The notes: generated by a model from the letters alone, not told the origin. A stretch of 64,000 nt of DNA from an uncultured Microbacterium sp. (GCF_947489255.1 NZ_CANLCY010000002.1:620001-684000); one strand, 5' to 3'. Shown: positions 1-8,333, counted from the first letter of the stretch. Translations and numbers: made by a program.

Positions 1-785
1 CCCGCGTCGTCACCCGTGATGTCGGCGAGGCCCGCCAGGAGCGCACGCGTGGTGTCGGTGAGTCGGACGGGCCATTCGGTGCGACCGAGGGCCGCGACGG
101 CCTCGGCGAGTCGGGTGACGGCGTTGTCGGCGTGCAGACCGCTGCCGTGTCCGGCCCGCCCGCGGGCGACGAGCTTGATCCAGATGAGGGCCTTCTCCCC
201 GACCTGCAGCAGGTAGGCGCGGCGGTCGCCGACGGCGATCGAGTAGCCGCCCACCTCGCTGATGGCCTCGGTGGCGCCGGCGAACCACTCGGGGCGGTCC
301 TTCACGACGCGCGCCGAGCCCTCGACGCCGCCGTTCTCCTCGTCGGCGAAGAACGTCACGATCACGTCGCGCTCGGGCTGCTCCCCCGCGCGCAGCAGAT
401 CGGCGACGGAGGTCAGGATCATGGCATCCATGTCCTTCATGTCGACCGCTCCGCGGCCCCACAGGATGCCGTCGCGGATCTCTCCCGCGAAGGGATCGAC
501 GCTCCAGTCCTCGGCGACGGCGGGCACCACGTCGAGGTGTCCGTGCAGGATCAGTGCCGGCTTGTCGCGGTCGCGACCCGGCACGCGGGCGCAGACGTTG
601 GTGCGGCGCTCGACGGGCTCGTAGTACTCCGTGTCGAGCCCGAGGCCCTCGAGGTAGGCCCCGACGTACTCGGCCGCCTCGCGCTCGCCGTTCGCGCGCC
701 CTCCGCCGTAGTTCGAGGTGTCGAAGCGGATGAGATCGGATGCGATGCGGGCGACCTCGGGGACGTCGGTTTCGAGCTCGGGCAT
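1..785 (-). CDS. M20 family metallopeptidase (DapE/ArgE/CPG2-like), C-terminus cut by window edge
   Basis: Zinc-dependent amidohydrolase or peptidase of the M20 family; about 261 N-terminal residues are visible and the 3' end lies left of the window. Family motifs are clear: GHLDVVP (residues 82-88, metal His83 and catalytic Asp85), GRGAVDMKD (metal Asp115) and FFADEENGG (catalytic Glu148, metal Glu149), followed by the start of the dimerisation lid domain. M20 members include succinyl-diaminopimelate desuccinylases, acetylornithine deacetylases and dipeptidases; I cannot assign the substrate. The ATG at 785 is preceded by TACCGT, a good actinobacterial -10 box, with only 7 nt between them, so the mRNA is probably leaderless. 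It is divergent from the tRNA gene to the right. Confidence 0.9.
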   Translation of the reverse strand, partial: MPELETDVPEVARIASDLIRFDTSNYGGGRANGEREAAEYVGAYLEGLGLDTEYYEPVERRTNVCARVPGRDRDKPALILHGHLDVVPAVAEDWSVDPFAGEIRDGILWGRGAVDMKDMDAMILTSVADLLRAGEQPERDVIVTFFADEENGGVEGSARVVKDRPEWFAGATEAISEVGGYSIAVGDRRAYLLQVGEKALIWIKLVARGRAGHGSGLHADNAVTRLAEAVAALGRTEWPVRLTDTTRALLAGLADITGDDA

Positions 786-958
786 GCGCACTACGGTACC
801 GGCGGCCGGGGCGCTCCCCCGACGCACGCCGTCACAAGAGGGGCGCGGCGCGCGAGGGTGGCCGAGTGGGGACGCGCCCGGGCGTCGCCGTCGGTTAGAG
901 GCGGGGCCCGGGGCATGGTAATGTCGTTCCTCGTTGCGAAAGTGACAAACACCCAGAT

Positions 959-1043
959 GCGCGGGTGGCGGAATAGGTAGACGCGCTAGCTTGAGGTGCT
1001 AGTGCCCGTATAGGGCGTGGGGGTTCAAGTCCCCCCTCGCGCA
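959..1043 (+). tRNA. tRNA-Leu (anticodon GAG)
   Basis: Class II tRNA cloverleaf of 85 nt. The acceptor stem pairs 959-965 with 1036-1042 (one G-U), A1043 is the discriminator, and CCA is not encoded. The anticodon stem CTAGC/GCTAG holds the loop TTGAGGT, giving anticodon GAG for CUC/CUU leucine codons. A long variable arm (around GCCCGTATAGGGC) and a T arm GGGGG-TTCAAGT-CCCCC follow. The long variable arm fits leucine tRNA. A TAATGT box at 919-924 could be its -10 element. Confidence 0.95.
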
Positions 1044-1049
1044 CACATG

Positions 1050-1085
1050 AGAAAGACCCCCGGGTTCATCCCCGGGGGTCTTTCT
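1050..1085 (+). terminator. Strong hairpin terminator after tRNA-Leu
   Basis: A 15-bp perfect stem (AGAAAGACCCCCGGG at 1050-1064 with its complement at 1071-1085) closes a 6-nt loop, 7 nt after the tRNA. Such a stable hairpin directly after a tRNA gene acts as a terminator. There is only a short T-rich run in the right arm, as is usual in high-GC actinobacteria. The 204 bp from here to the next gene hold no other feature I can recognise. Confidence 0.85.
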
Positions 1086-1289
1086 CGTTGCTGCGGGAGC
1101 GGGAGGGCTTGCAACCCATGCGGGGTCGAACCCGCGCCGCCGACGGTTCCGCCCGCGCGGGCGATCTCCCGATCCGTCCGGGGTCGGGTCGGCACCGCCG
1201 GAGGCTCCGCGAACCGTGACGCCGCAGAAACACCGGTGTGACATGGCGCGCTTAGCGTCGAGGCGTTCCCCCGGCAGATCGGATCACGC

Positions 1290-2336
1290 ATGGCTCGCTT
1301 CCACGTCCCCACCATCGACATCTCGGCGTGGGTGGGTCCCGGCTCGCCGGACGCGCGTGCGGCGGTCGTCGCGGCCGTCGACCACGCGTGTCGCACGGTG
1401 GGGTTCATGCAGATCGTGGGGCATGGCATCCCGAACGTGGTCATCGACGACCTGCAGCAGGGCCTGGACGACTTCTTCGCGCTGCCCCTGGAGGCGAAGA
1501 AGAAGTACGTGCGCCCCGGCGGGGAGAACCGCGGATACAGCCCGCCGAAGAGCGAGTCGCTCAGCTACAGCCTGGGAGTCGACCCGGTCACACGCATGAA
1601 CGACTTCTTCGAGGCGTTCAACGTGGGGACGTCGTGGCGCGAGTATCCGGGCACGACGGCGACCGCCGAGGACTACGCCGAGAACACCTGGCCCGACGAC
1701 ACCGCCGGCTTCGAACCCGCCGTCACGACCTACTACGACGAGGCGCGTCGGGTGGCGCAGACCCTCACCCGCATCTTCGCCGCGGCCCTACGGGTGCCGG
1801 ACGACTTCTTCGGCGACGTCACCGACCACTCGATCGACGTGCTGCGCATGAACAACTACGCCCTGCCGCCGGGCTCGATCGAGCTCGGGGCGGGGCTGAC
1901 GGGCATGGGAGAGCACACCGACTTCGGGCTCGTGACCGTGCTGTGGGCGGATCGGGTCGCGGGGCTGCAGGTGCTGGGGCTCGACGGGTCGTGGAACGAC
2001 GTCTCGCCGGCCGAGGGCGCCCTGCTGGTGAATCTCGGAGATGTGGCCGCCCGATTGACGAACGACAAGTGGCTGTCGACCCTGCACCGGGTGAAGCCCC
2101 CGGTGATCGACGGCACGATCGAGCGGCGCCGGTCCGCGGCGTTCTTCCACGACGGCAACGCGGATGCCGTGATCGCCCCGCTCCCGGGATTCGTCTCGGC
2201 CGACTCGCCGGCGCTGTACGAGCCGGTCACGGTGCGCGAGCACATCACCGCGAAGCTCGCCGGTTCGCGCGCCGGCCGGAAGAACGTCGGTGCGGTGCGC
2301 GAGGCCGCACGGGTGGCCGCGGCCGAGCGGGGCTGA
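1290..2336 (+). CDS. 2-oxoglutarate/Fe(II)-dependent oxygenase, isopenicillin N synthase-like
   Basis: A 348-residue member of the non-haem iron oxygenase family related to isopenicillin N synthase and gibberellin oxidases. The N-terminal DIOX_N domain begins FHVPTIDIS, as is typical. The iron triad is intact: His209-x-Asp211 (GEHTDFG) and the distal His266 (TLHRV). The R280-x-S282 pair that binds 2-oxoglutarate is also present. Such enzymes hydroxylate or desaturate small molecules; the substrate cannot be read from sequence. It appears monocistronic, after the tRNA terminator and convergent with the VIT gene. TAGCGT near 1252 could be its -10 box; no strong ribosome binding site is visible. 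Confidence 0.88.
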   Translation: MARFHVPTIDISAWVGPGSPDARAAVVAAVDHACRTVGFMQIVGHGIPNVVIDDLQQGLDDFFALPLEAKKKYVRPGGENRGYSPPKSESLSYSLGVDPVTRMNDFFEAFNVGTSWREYPGTTATAEDYAENTWPDDTAGFEPAVTTYYDEARRVAQTLTRIFAAALRVPDDFFGDVTDHSIDVLRMNNYALPPGSIELGAGLTGMGEHTDFGLVTVLWADRVAGLQVLGLDGSWNDVSPAEGALLVNLGDVAARLTNDKWLSTLHRVKPPVIDGTIERRRSAAFFHDGNADAVIAPLPGFVSADSPALYEPVTVREHITAKLAGSRAGRKNVGAVREAARVAAAERG

Positions 2337-2397
2337 CCCGGGGTCCGGCGCGGGCCCGACGCCTGCGCTGAGGCGCGGCGCGTCGGGCCCGCGGGGA

Positions 2398-3477
2398 TCA
2401 GGCCGCCGAGACCCCGAACAGCAGACCCAGCACGTAGGTCACCGCGGCCGCGCCGAAGCCGATCGCGAGCTGGCGCAGACCGCGCTTGAGCGGCGAGGCG
2501 CCCGAGAGCAGACCGACCATCGCTCCGGTGGCGATCAGCGCGATGCCGACGAGGCCGAGAGCGAGCGCCACGGCGCCGAAGCCGCTTATGCCGAAGATCC
2601 ACGGCAGCACGGGGATGATCGCGCCCGAGGCGAAGAACAGGAAGCTCGACAGCGCCGCGCCCCACGCGCTGCCCACGACCTCGTGCGACGACTCCCCCGG
2701 TGCCGCGGCGACCGGGGCGCTGCCGGCCTGGGCGGCGGTGACGACCTCGCGTGCCTTGTCGAGGGCGGCGTCGGGGTCCATCCCGCGCGTGCGGTACACG
2801 AGGGCGAGCTCGTTGGCATCCAGGTCGAGGTGGGGAAGGGCGGAGTCGGCGAAGTCGCTCTCCTCGGTGGCCTCGAGCAGCTCGCGCTGCGAGCGGACCG
2901 AGACGAACTCGCCGGCGCCCATCGACAGCGCGCCCGCGAGCAGGCCCGCGATGCCGCTGAACAGCACGAAGCTGGGCGCCACGCCGGTGGCGCCCACACC
3001 CATCACGAGGGCGAGGTTGGAGACGAGGCCGTCGTTCGCGCCGAAGACGGCGGCGCGGAAGGTTCCGGACAGGCGACGACGGCCGCGGGCGGCGAGGCCG
3101 CGCACGACCTCGTGGTGCACGCGCTCGTCGGCGGCCATCGCGGCGGTGGCGTAGGGCTCGTCGGCGTAGGGCGAGCGGGCCTCGGCGTTCTGCGCGAGGG
3201 CGAGGACGAAGATCGAGCCGAAGCGGCGGGCCATCCACGCCAGCAGGCGCGTGCCGATCCCGGGCGCGGGCAGCCGCTTGGGCGTCTCGCCCAGCAGGTC
3301 GATCCAGTGCTGCTCGTGCCGGCCCTCGGCCTCGGCGAGCTCGAGCAGGATGTCGCGTTCCTCACCCGTTCGACGGGAGGCGAGCTCGCGGTACACGCGG
3401 GCCTCGGCGCGTTCGTCGACGAGGTAGCGCGCCCATCGACGGCGATCGCGGGCGGTGGGTGTGGCGGAGGTCGTCAC
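2398..3477 (-). CDS. Ferritin-like/rubrerythrin plus VIT1/CCC1 Fe2+/Mn2+ transporter fusion
   Basis: A 359-residue membrane protein. Residues 1 to about 140 form a ferritin-like helical domain with carboxylate/His motifs (RVYRELASRRTGEERDIL, EGRHEQHW, ADERVHHEV). The rest is a VIT1/CCC1 domain with the hallmark GTFRAAVFGANDGLVSN and the GAGEFVSVRSQRELL segment, ending in three hydrophobic helices. VIT1 proteins export or sequester Fe2+ or Mn2+ against the proton gradient, and the ferritin-like domain probably collects or oxidises the metal. I chose the GTG start at 3477 because GAAGGAGC sits just upstream; the frame stays open further upstream but runs into repeat DNA. Confidence 0.87.
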   Translation of the reverse strand: MTTSATPTARDRRRWARYLVDERAEARVYRELASRRTGEERDILLELAEAEGRHEQHWIDLLGETPKRLPAPGIGTRLLAWMARRFGSIFVLALAQNAEARSPYADEPYATAAMAADERVHHEVVRGLAARGRRRLSGTFRAAVFGANDGLVSNLALVMGVGATGVAPSFVLFSGIAGLLAGALSMGAGEFVSVRSQRELLEATEESDFADSALPHLDLDANELALVYRTRGMDPDAALDKAREVVTAAQAGSAPVAAAPGESSHEVVGSAWGAALSSFLFFASGAIIPVLPWIFGISGFGAVALALGLVGIALIATGAMVGLLSGASPLKRGLRQLAIGFGAAAVTYVLGLLFGVSAA

Positions 3478-3801
3478 GGGGGCTCCTTCGGGTCGTCCCC
3501 ACCGTAGTGAGGGGGAATCCCTCCCCCGGGCGCGTCGGTCGATACTGCCAGCATTTCGGGGCTCCGAAGCCCGGAAAGACGCGGATCCCGCGGGCGGGAT
3601 GCCAGTGTTTCGGTGGCGCGAAAGTGCCGGGTTCCGCTTCACCGGTCCGCGGCGTCGGGACGTCCGGTTCGAGAAGTGCACGCGACGGCGGAGCACGTCG
3701 ATGCGCGTCCACGGCTCGCGGCGTCGAGGCGTCCGGTTCTAGGAGTACACGCGACGGCGGGGCACGCCGATGACGGCTCCCCGGCATCCGGTCGTCCGGT
3801 T
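3478..3801. repeat. 324-bp gap with reiterated copies of the helicase 3' end
   Basis: Convergent spacer between the VIT gene start and the helicase stop. It contains two degenerate copies of the last bases of the neighbouring helicase gene: GTCCGGTTC..AG.AGT.CACGCGACG occurs at 3662, 3731 and, as the genuine gene end, 3794 (spacings 69 and 63 bp). Read leftward, these encode VLRRRVH, VPRRRVYS-stop and VLRRRVHS-stop. A second pair of direct repeats, GCCAGyrTTTCGG, lies at 3547 and 3601, 54 bp apart. No gene is supported here. Confidence 0.75.
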
Positions 3802-6048
3802 CTAGGAGTGCACGCGACGACGGAGCACGTCGATGCGCGCCTGCAGCTGCGCGACGGTGGCGTGCGAGACGGCGGGACCACCGCACAGGCGTCGGAGCTC
3901 GGCGTGGACCAGACCGTGCGGCTCACCGGTCTGGCGGGCGTACAGCCCGACCATCGTGTTGAGAAGCTGGCGCTGTTCCTTGAGCGTGCGGTGCAGGGGC
4001 CCGGGCAGCCCGCCCTCGTCGACCGACGGCGGCTCGACCCCGCTCTCCTTCTCGCTCGCCTCGCGCGTCGAACGGTGCCGCGACTGCCGCGTGGCCCGCG
4101 ACATGAGCACCTCGTGCACCTGCTCGGGCTCGAGAAGACCCGGGATGCCGAGGAACTCCTCCTCCTCGATCGTCCCGGGCACCGCGAGCTGACCGAACTC
4201 CTGTCCGTCGAACAGCACCCGATCGAAGTGGGCGAGGGACCCCAGCGCCTGGTACTCGAACTCCTGCTCGAGCGCGTCGGACGCCTTGTCCTCGCGCTCG
4301 GCGGCATCCATCATGTCTTCTTCGGCGTTCCACTGGTCTTCCGCGTCGCTGTCGCGGTCGAGGGCGTGGTCGCGCTGCGCCTCCATCTCGCCGGCGAGGG
4401 CGAGCAGCTGCGGGACGTTGGGCAGGAACACGCTCGCGGTCTCACCGCGACGACGTGCGCGCACGAAACGCCCGATGGCCTGGGCGAAGAACAGCGGGGT
4501 CGAGGCGCTCGTGGCGTAGACACCGACGGCGAGGCGCGGCACGTCGACACCTTCCGACACCATGCGCACGGCGACCATCCACCGGGTCGTGCCCTTCGAG
4601 AACGTCTCGATGCGGCCCGAGGCCTCGGCCTCGTCGGAGAGGACGACGGTGACCTTCTCGCCGCTGATGTCTTCGAGGATGGCGGCGTATGCGCGCGCGG
4701 CGGTCTGGTCGGTCGCGATGACCAGGCCTCCGGCATCCGGGACCGTCTCGCGCACCTCCGTGAGGCGGCGATCGGCCGAGCGCAGCACGGCGGGGATCCA
4801 GTCGCCGTTTGGGTCGAGCGCGGTGCGCCAGGCCTGCGAGGTGATGTCCTTGGTGTTGTCCTGGCCGAGCTGGGCCTCCATCTCCTCGCCCGCCTTGGTG
4901 CGCCAGCGCATCTGACCGGCGTAGACGAGGAAGAAGACGGGGCGCACGACGCCGTCGTCGAGGGCGCGGCGGTAGCCGTAGGCGTAGTCGGTGCGCGAGA
5001 GGCGGATGCCCTTGGAGTTGGGGTGGTACTCCACGAACGGGATGGGCGCGGTGTCACTGCGGAAGGGCGTTCCCGACAGCAGCAGGCGGCGAGTCGCTCG
5101 ACTGTAGGCCTCGCGGAGGGCGTCGCCCCAGCTGAGCGCGTCGCCGCCGTGGTGCACCTCGTCGAGGATGACCAGGGTCCGCGCATCCATCGTCAGGCGC
5201 TGGTGCACCTCGGCCTTGACCGCGACCTGGGCGTAGGTGACCGCGACGCCGTGATACTGCCGCGAGGGCGTGGCGTGACGGTTGGAGAAGAACGGATCGA
5301 GCCGGATGCCGACTCGCGCGGCCGCCTCGGCCCACTGGGTCTTGAGGTGCTCGGTGGGGGCCACGACCACGATGCGGTCGACTACGCGGCGGCGCATGAG
5401 CTCGGACGCGAGGCGGAGCGCGAACGTCGTCTTGCCGGCGCCGGGGGTCGCGGCGGCGAGGAAGTCGCGGGGGCCCTTGCCGATGCCGTCGGGTCCGTCG
5501 GAGCCGAAGTACTGATCGAGCGCCTCGGCCTGCCAGGCGCGCAGGCGCTGCGCGGTGCCCCACGGCGCGCGCTGCGGGAACGACGGCGAGAGGTGCTCGG
5601 CGGCGAAGGAGCCGAAGTGCGGCTCGGTGCCGTCCACCGCGCCGTCGAACGCCGGGTCGGGCGTCGCCCCCGGGGCGGGGTCGTCGGCGACGGGTGCGGA
5701 GGCGTGGGACGGATCGATCGGGGCGGATGCCGAGGGGGCGGGTTCGGGGAGCGCGTCGGAGGGCGGGGCGACGGGGGTGTGTGCCGCGGGGCCGGGACCG
5801 GCGACAGGACCGGGGCTCGCGACAGGGCCAGGGCTCGCCACCGGGCCGGGGCTCGCGACAGCGCCGGGACTCGCGACAGGGCTGGGACTCGCCACCGGGC
5901 CGGGACTCGCCACCCGGCCGGGACTCGCCACCGGACCAGGGCTCGCCACCGGACCAGGGCTCGCGACCGGGCCGGGACTCGCGATGCGGGGCGCGGTCTC
6001 CGCATCCGTCTGCCGGAGGTTCGGGGTGCGGGCTTCTTCTTCCAGCAT
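3802..6048 (-). CDS. SF2 DEAD/DEAH-box helicase (type III restriction subunit-like) with repeat-rich N-terminus
   Basis: A 748-residue nucleic-acid ATPase. Residues 1-20 precede a low-complexity PVASPG repeat (about residues 21-80), then an acidic/proline linker. Superfamily 2 motifs follow: a Q-like segment WQAEALDQYF, Walker A TPGAGKTT (Lys206), DEVH (296-299), LLLSGTPFRSD (motif III) and QAIGRFVRARR (motif VI, from Gln523). This layout matches the stand-alone actinobacterial helicases that resemble the R subunit of restriction enzymes; no methylase or nuclease partner lies nearby. The ATG at 6048 has GGAGG 5 nt upstream. A TATCGT box about 50 bp further up may be the -10. The C-terminus ends exactly in the repeated RRRVHS element. 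Confidence 0.88.
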   Translation of the reverse strand: MLEEEARTPNLRQTDAETAPRIASPGPVASPGPVASPGPVASPGRVASPGPVASPSPVASPGAVASPGPVASPGPVASPGPVAGPGPAAHTPVAPPSDALPEPAPSASAPIDPSHASAPVADDPAPGATPDPAFDGAVDGTEPHFGSFAAEHLSPSFPQRAPWGTAQRLRAWQAEALDQYFGSDGPDGIGKGPRDFLAAATPGAGKTTFALRLASELMRRRVVDRIVVVAPTEHLKTQWAEAAARVGIRLDPFFSNRHATPSRQYHGVAVTYAQVAVKAEVHQRLTMDARTLVILDEVHHGGDALSWGDALREAYSRATRRLLLSGTPFRSDTAPIPFVEYHPNSKGIRLSRTDYAYGYRRALDDGVVRPVFFLVYAGQMRWRTKAGEEMEAQLGQDNTKDITSQAWRTALDPNGDWIPAVLRSADRRLTEVRETVPDAGGLVIATDQTAARAYAAILEDISGEKVTVVLSDEAEASGRIETFSKGTTRWMVAVRMVSEGVDVPRLAVGVYATSASTPLFFAQAIGRFVRARRRGETASVFLPNVPQLLALAGEMEAQRDHALDRDSDAEDQWNAEEDMMDAAEREDKASDALEQEFEYQALGSLAHFDRVLFDGQEFGQLAVPGTIEEEEFLGIPGLLEPEQVHEVLMSRATRQSRHRSTREASEKESGVEPPSVDEGGLPGPLHRTLKEQRQLLNTMVGLYARQTGEPHGLVHAELRRLCGGPAVSHATVAQLQARIDVLRRRVHS
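5807..5986 (-). repeat. 18-bp minisatellite, ten units, inside the helicase gene
   Basis: Ten head-to-tail 18-bp units of consensus GGRCCRGGRCTCGCSACM cover 5807-5986 and are translated leftward as the hexapeptide VASPGP and close variants. The units differ at a few positions only and keep frame, so the array can change length by whole hexapeptides. It probably forms an extended, flexible tether between the extreme N-terminus and the helicase core. Confidence 0.9.
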
Positions 6049-6142
6049 CGAACCTCCATCCCTCGCGAGCGCGAACATCAACGATAGGCGACCTCGGGGT
6101 GCGACATGCCCGGACTGGGGACGGTTCCCCCGCATCACCGGC

Positions 6143-6207
6143 GATAAACGCGATTCATGCGGAGAAACGCGGGTACGCGGCGTTCATCGGCACGAATGGC
6201 GTTTATC
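6143..6207. repeat. 65-bp imperfect inverted repeat (possible operator, hairpin or small palindromic element)
   Basis: The left arm 6143-6171 and right arm 6180-6207 are inverted copies with a few mismatches and an 8-nt centre. The sequence is less GC-rich than its surroundings. It lies between divergent start sites, so a terminator is unlikely. It could be an operator shared by both genes or a relic of a small palindromic mobile element. Confidence 0.6.
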
Positions 6208-6341
6208 CGACGGCCGAGGCGGAAAGAGCCGCGAGCGGCTCTGCTGACGACCGCGCCGCCGCGCCGGCGCGCGCCTTCGCGCCCCACCCGCCGGCACGTT
6301 CCGGCCGGTCGAGCGTGCGTCGCCCGGCATCCCACCTTGCC

Positions 6342-6364
6342 GTGTCGGAAGCCGGGGGTACCGT
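6342..6364 (+). promoter_or_regulatory. PafBC (RecA-NDp)-type promoter, GDSL gene
   Basis: GTGTCGGAA (6342-6350), 8 nt, TACCGT (6359-6364) fits the mycobacterial DNA-damage promoter pattern TTGTCRGTG-N8-TAnnnT. Unlike the other four examples in this window it leaves room for a short leader with a GGAGG ribosome binding site before the ATG at 6382. Confidence 0.5.
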
Positions 6365-6381
6365 GGAGGACGGAGGTTTCG

Positions 6382-7242
6382 ATGACTCTCGATCCGCACT
6401 CGCCCCGCACCTCGCCCACGCCCGACAACGCCGGTCCCCACCCGTGGCGCCGCTTCGTCGCCCTGGGGGACTCGTTCACCGAGGGCATCGGCGACCCGTT
6501 GCCCGACGGCGGTCATCGCGGCTGGGCCGACCGCGTCGCCGAGGTGCTCGGTGCGCAGGTCGACGACTTCGCCTACGCCAACCTCGCCGTGCGCGGCAAG
6601 CTCATCGCGCAGATCGTCGCCGACCAGATCGAGCCCGCCCTGGCGCTCAAGCCCGACCTCATCACGATCTCGGCCGGCGGCAACGACGTCATCCGCCCGG
6701 GCAGCGACCCCGACGCGGTCTCGCGGCAGTTCGAAGACGCTATCGCGCGACTGCGCAGCGGAGGGGCCACCGTCGTGGTCTTCACGGCGATCGACACCGA
6801 GTTCACGCCGGTGTTCCGCAACATCCGGGGAAAGGTCGCGATCTACAACGAGAACATCCGCTCGATCGCCGACCGCTACGACTGCGTCGTCGCCGACCAG
6901 TGGGGGCTGAAAGAGGTGCAGGACATGCGCTTCTTCGACGACGACCGGCTGCACTACAACTCCCTGGGTCATCACGAGGTCGCCCGCATGGTGCTGCGCG
7001 CCCTGAACGTCCCCAACGACCTCGAACCGATGCAGGCCGAGACCCAGGCGATCACGACCTGGCGCGCCGCCCGCGAGAAGGACTTCGTGTGGGCGCGCGA
7101 GTACCTCGTGCCGTGGGTGCTGCGGCGCCTCCGGCATCAGTCGTCGGGCGATCACATCCAGCCGAAACGTCCGGAGCCGCTCCCCGTCGTCACCCTCGCC
7201 CCGGGCCAGGATGCCGCGGGCTCCCGCGAGACGCAGGTCTGA
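6382..7242 (+). CDS. SGNH/GDSL-family hydrolase
   Basis: A 286-residue secretion-signal-free esterase/lipase-fold protein. The SGNH blocks are visible: GDSFTEG (catalytic Ser31), a Gly in the NLAVRGK region, GGND (SAGGNDVI) and the C-terminal D-x-x-H block (DDRLHYNSLGHHE). The family hydrolyses ester bonds of lipids, acetylated sugars or cell-wall components; the substrate is unknown. The start is set by GGAGG 6 nt upstream of the ATG. Convergent with the SpoU gene. Its promoter resembles those of the three genes at 22.6-26.8 kb, implying possible DNA-damage induction. Confidence 0.88.
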   Translation: MTLDPHSPRTSPTPDNAGPHPWRRFVALGDSFTEGIGDPLPDGGHRGWADRVAEVLGAQVDDFAYANLAVRGKLIAQIVADQIEPALALKPDLITISAGGNDVIRPGSDPDAVSRQFEDAIARLRSGGATVVVFTAIDTEFTPVFRNIRGKVAIYNENIRSIADRYDCVVADQWGLKEVQDMRFFDDDRLHYNSLGHHEVARMVLRALNVPNDLEPMQAETQAITTWRAAREKDFVWAREYLVPWVLRRLRHQSSGDHIQPKRPEPLPVVTLAPGQDAAGSRETQV

Positions 7243-7266
7243 GGCCGGGGCTCGACTCGTCCGCGC

Positions 7267-7309
7267 ACGCGAGGGTGAATTCGACGATTCGCTCGGGTGA
7301 ACCTCGCGT
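7267..7309. terminator. Weak inverted repeat between convergent genes
   Basis: ACGCGAGG(G) at 7267-7275 pairs with ACCTCGCGT at 7301-7309 across a 25-nt loop. Its place between two converging genes suits a terminator, but the loop is long and no T-run is present. Confidence 0.3.
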
Positions 7310-7329
7310 CTGTCCCCGCCTCCCCCGCC

Positions 7330-8139
7330 TCAGCCCCGTCGGCCGCGCCCGAGTTCCCACAGCGCCACCGCGCTCGCCGCTGCGACGTTGAGCGAGTCCA
7401 CTCCCCCGGCCATCGGGATCGTCACGACGGTGTCGGCCGCGGCGAGCGCTCCGCGGCTGAGGCCGTCGCCCTCCGCGCCGAGCAGCAGGGCGACGCGCTC
7501 GTGTCCCGCGGCCGAGAAGGCGTCGAGCGTGAGGGCGTCGTCCGACAGGGCGAGAGCGGCCAGGTGGAAGCCGGCGTCGTGCAGGAGGGGCGTGGCATCC
7601 GTCCATTCGGGAAGCCGCGTCCACGGCACCTGGAACACCGTGCCCATGCTCACCCGTACGCTCCGGCGGTAGAGGGGATCGGCGCAGCGCGGGGTCACGA
7701 GCACGGCGTCGGCGCCGAGGGCCGCGGCCGAACGGAACGCTGCGCCGATGTTGGTGTGATCGACGATGTCTTCGAGCACGACGACCAGCCGTGCGTCGCG
7801 TACGACGTCGGCGACGGATGCCAGGGCCGGGCGATGCATGGAGGCCAGGAGCCCCCGGTGCACGGTGTACCCCGTGACCCGCTCGGCGATCTCGGCGGGG
7901 ACGACGTAGACCTCGGCGTCGTCCCCCACGAGGGCGAGGGCGTCGGCGAGGAACTTCTCCTGCACGAGCACGGACCGCGGGCGGTGTCCCGCGCGCAGGG
8001 CCCGGTCGAGCACCTTCGACGATTCCGCGATGTACAGCCCGCCCGCGGGCTCGGTCACCCGGCGCAGAGAGACGTCGGTGAGGTCGCGGTAGTCGGCGAG
8101 GCGCGGGTCATCGGCGGAGTCGAGCGGGATCACGGGCAT
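7330..8139 (-). CDS. TrmH/SpoU-family RNA 2'-O-ribose methyltransferase
   Basis: A 269-residue SPOUT (alpha/beta-knot) methyltransferase. The N-terminal substrate-binding part begins PVIPLDSADDPRLADYRDL; the SpoU domain shows motif 1 (DHTNIGAAFRSAAALG), the middle motif (LLLGAEGDGLS) and the C-terminal knot (IPMAGGVDSLNVAAASAVAL). These enzymes methylate ribose in rRNA or tRNA using S-adenosylmethionine. The exact target nucleotide cannot be named. The start is the ATG at 8139; upstream only a weak purine-rich GATGGGA is seen. Divergent from the sirtuin gene. Confidence 0.88.
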   Translation of the reverse strand: MPVIPLDSADDPRLADYRDLTDVSLRRVTEPAGGLYIAESSKVLDRALRAGHRPRSVLVQEKFLADALALVGDDAEVYVVPAEIAERVTGYTVHRGLLASMHRPALASVADVVRDARLVVVLEDIVDHTNIGAAFRSAAALGADAVLVTPRCADPLYRRSVRVSMGTVFQVPWTRLPEWTDATPLLHDAGFHLAALALSDDALTLDAFSAAGHERVALLLGAEGDGLSRGALAAADTVVTIPMAGGVDSLNVAAASAVALWELGRGRRG

Positions 8140-8333
8140 CGTCCCATCGTGCCAGCCCCACGTCGGCGCGCGCCCCGAGCCTCCGGCGCGCGCACCGGAC
8201 GTCCCGGCCATCGGGCCGCCGGCCATCCCGTCGGGGTTTCTCGGGCGCTCACCCGTCGGGCCCCCGCCCGCCCCACCGCGCGCGGGCCGGGGCGTCGGCG
8301 CCCCGCCGTAGGATCGATACGACGGAGGTGCGC

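Larger units (their letters stand above)
6049..6381. other. 333-bp divergent promoter region with a large imperfect dyad
   Basis: No gene is supported between the divergent helicase and GDSL genes. Nearest the helicase is a TATCGT -10-like box and GGAGG. At 6143-6171 and 6180-6207 there is a long imperfect inverted repeat (arms beginning GATAAACGCGATTCATGC and ending GCACGAATGGCGTTTATC). The right part holds a PafBC-type promoter at 6342-6364 for the GDSL gene. Confidence 0.7.

Noticed and set aside
851..905. tRNA-like D-arm text (GGTGGCCGAGTGG) before tRNA-Leu
   Set aside because: No matching anticodon stem, T arm or acceptor pairing can be drawn; probably chance.
5807..5986. CRISPR array
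   Set aside because: Units are contiguous 18-bp copies without unique spacers and are translated in frame inside the helicase gene.
6049..6110. PafBC-type site before the helicase (ATGTCGCAC on the minus strand)
   Set aside because: The gap to TATCGT is 12 nt instead of 8 and the box deviates.
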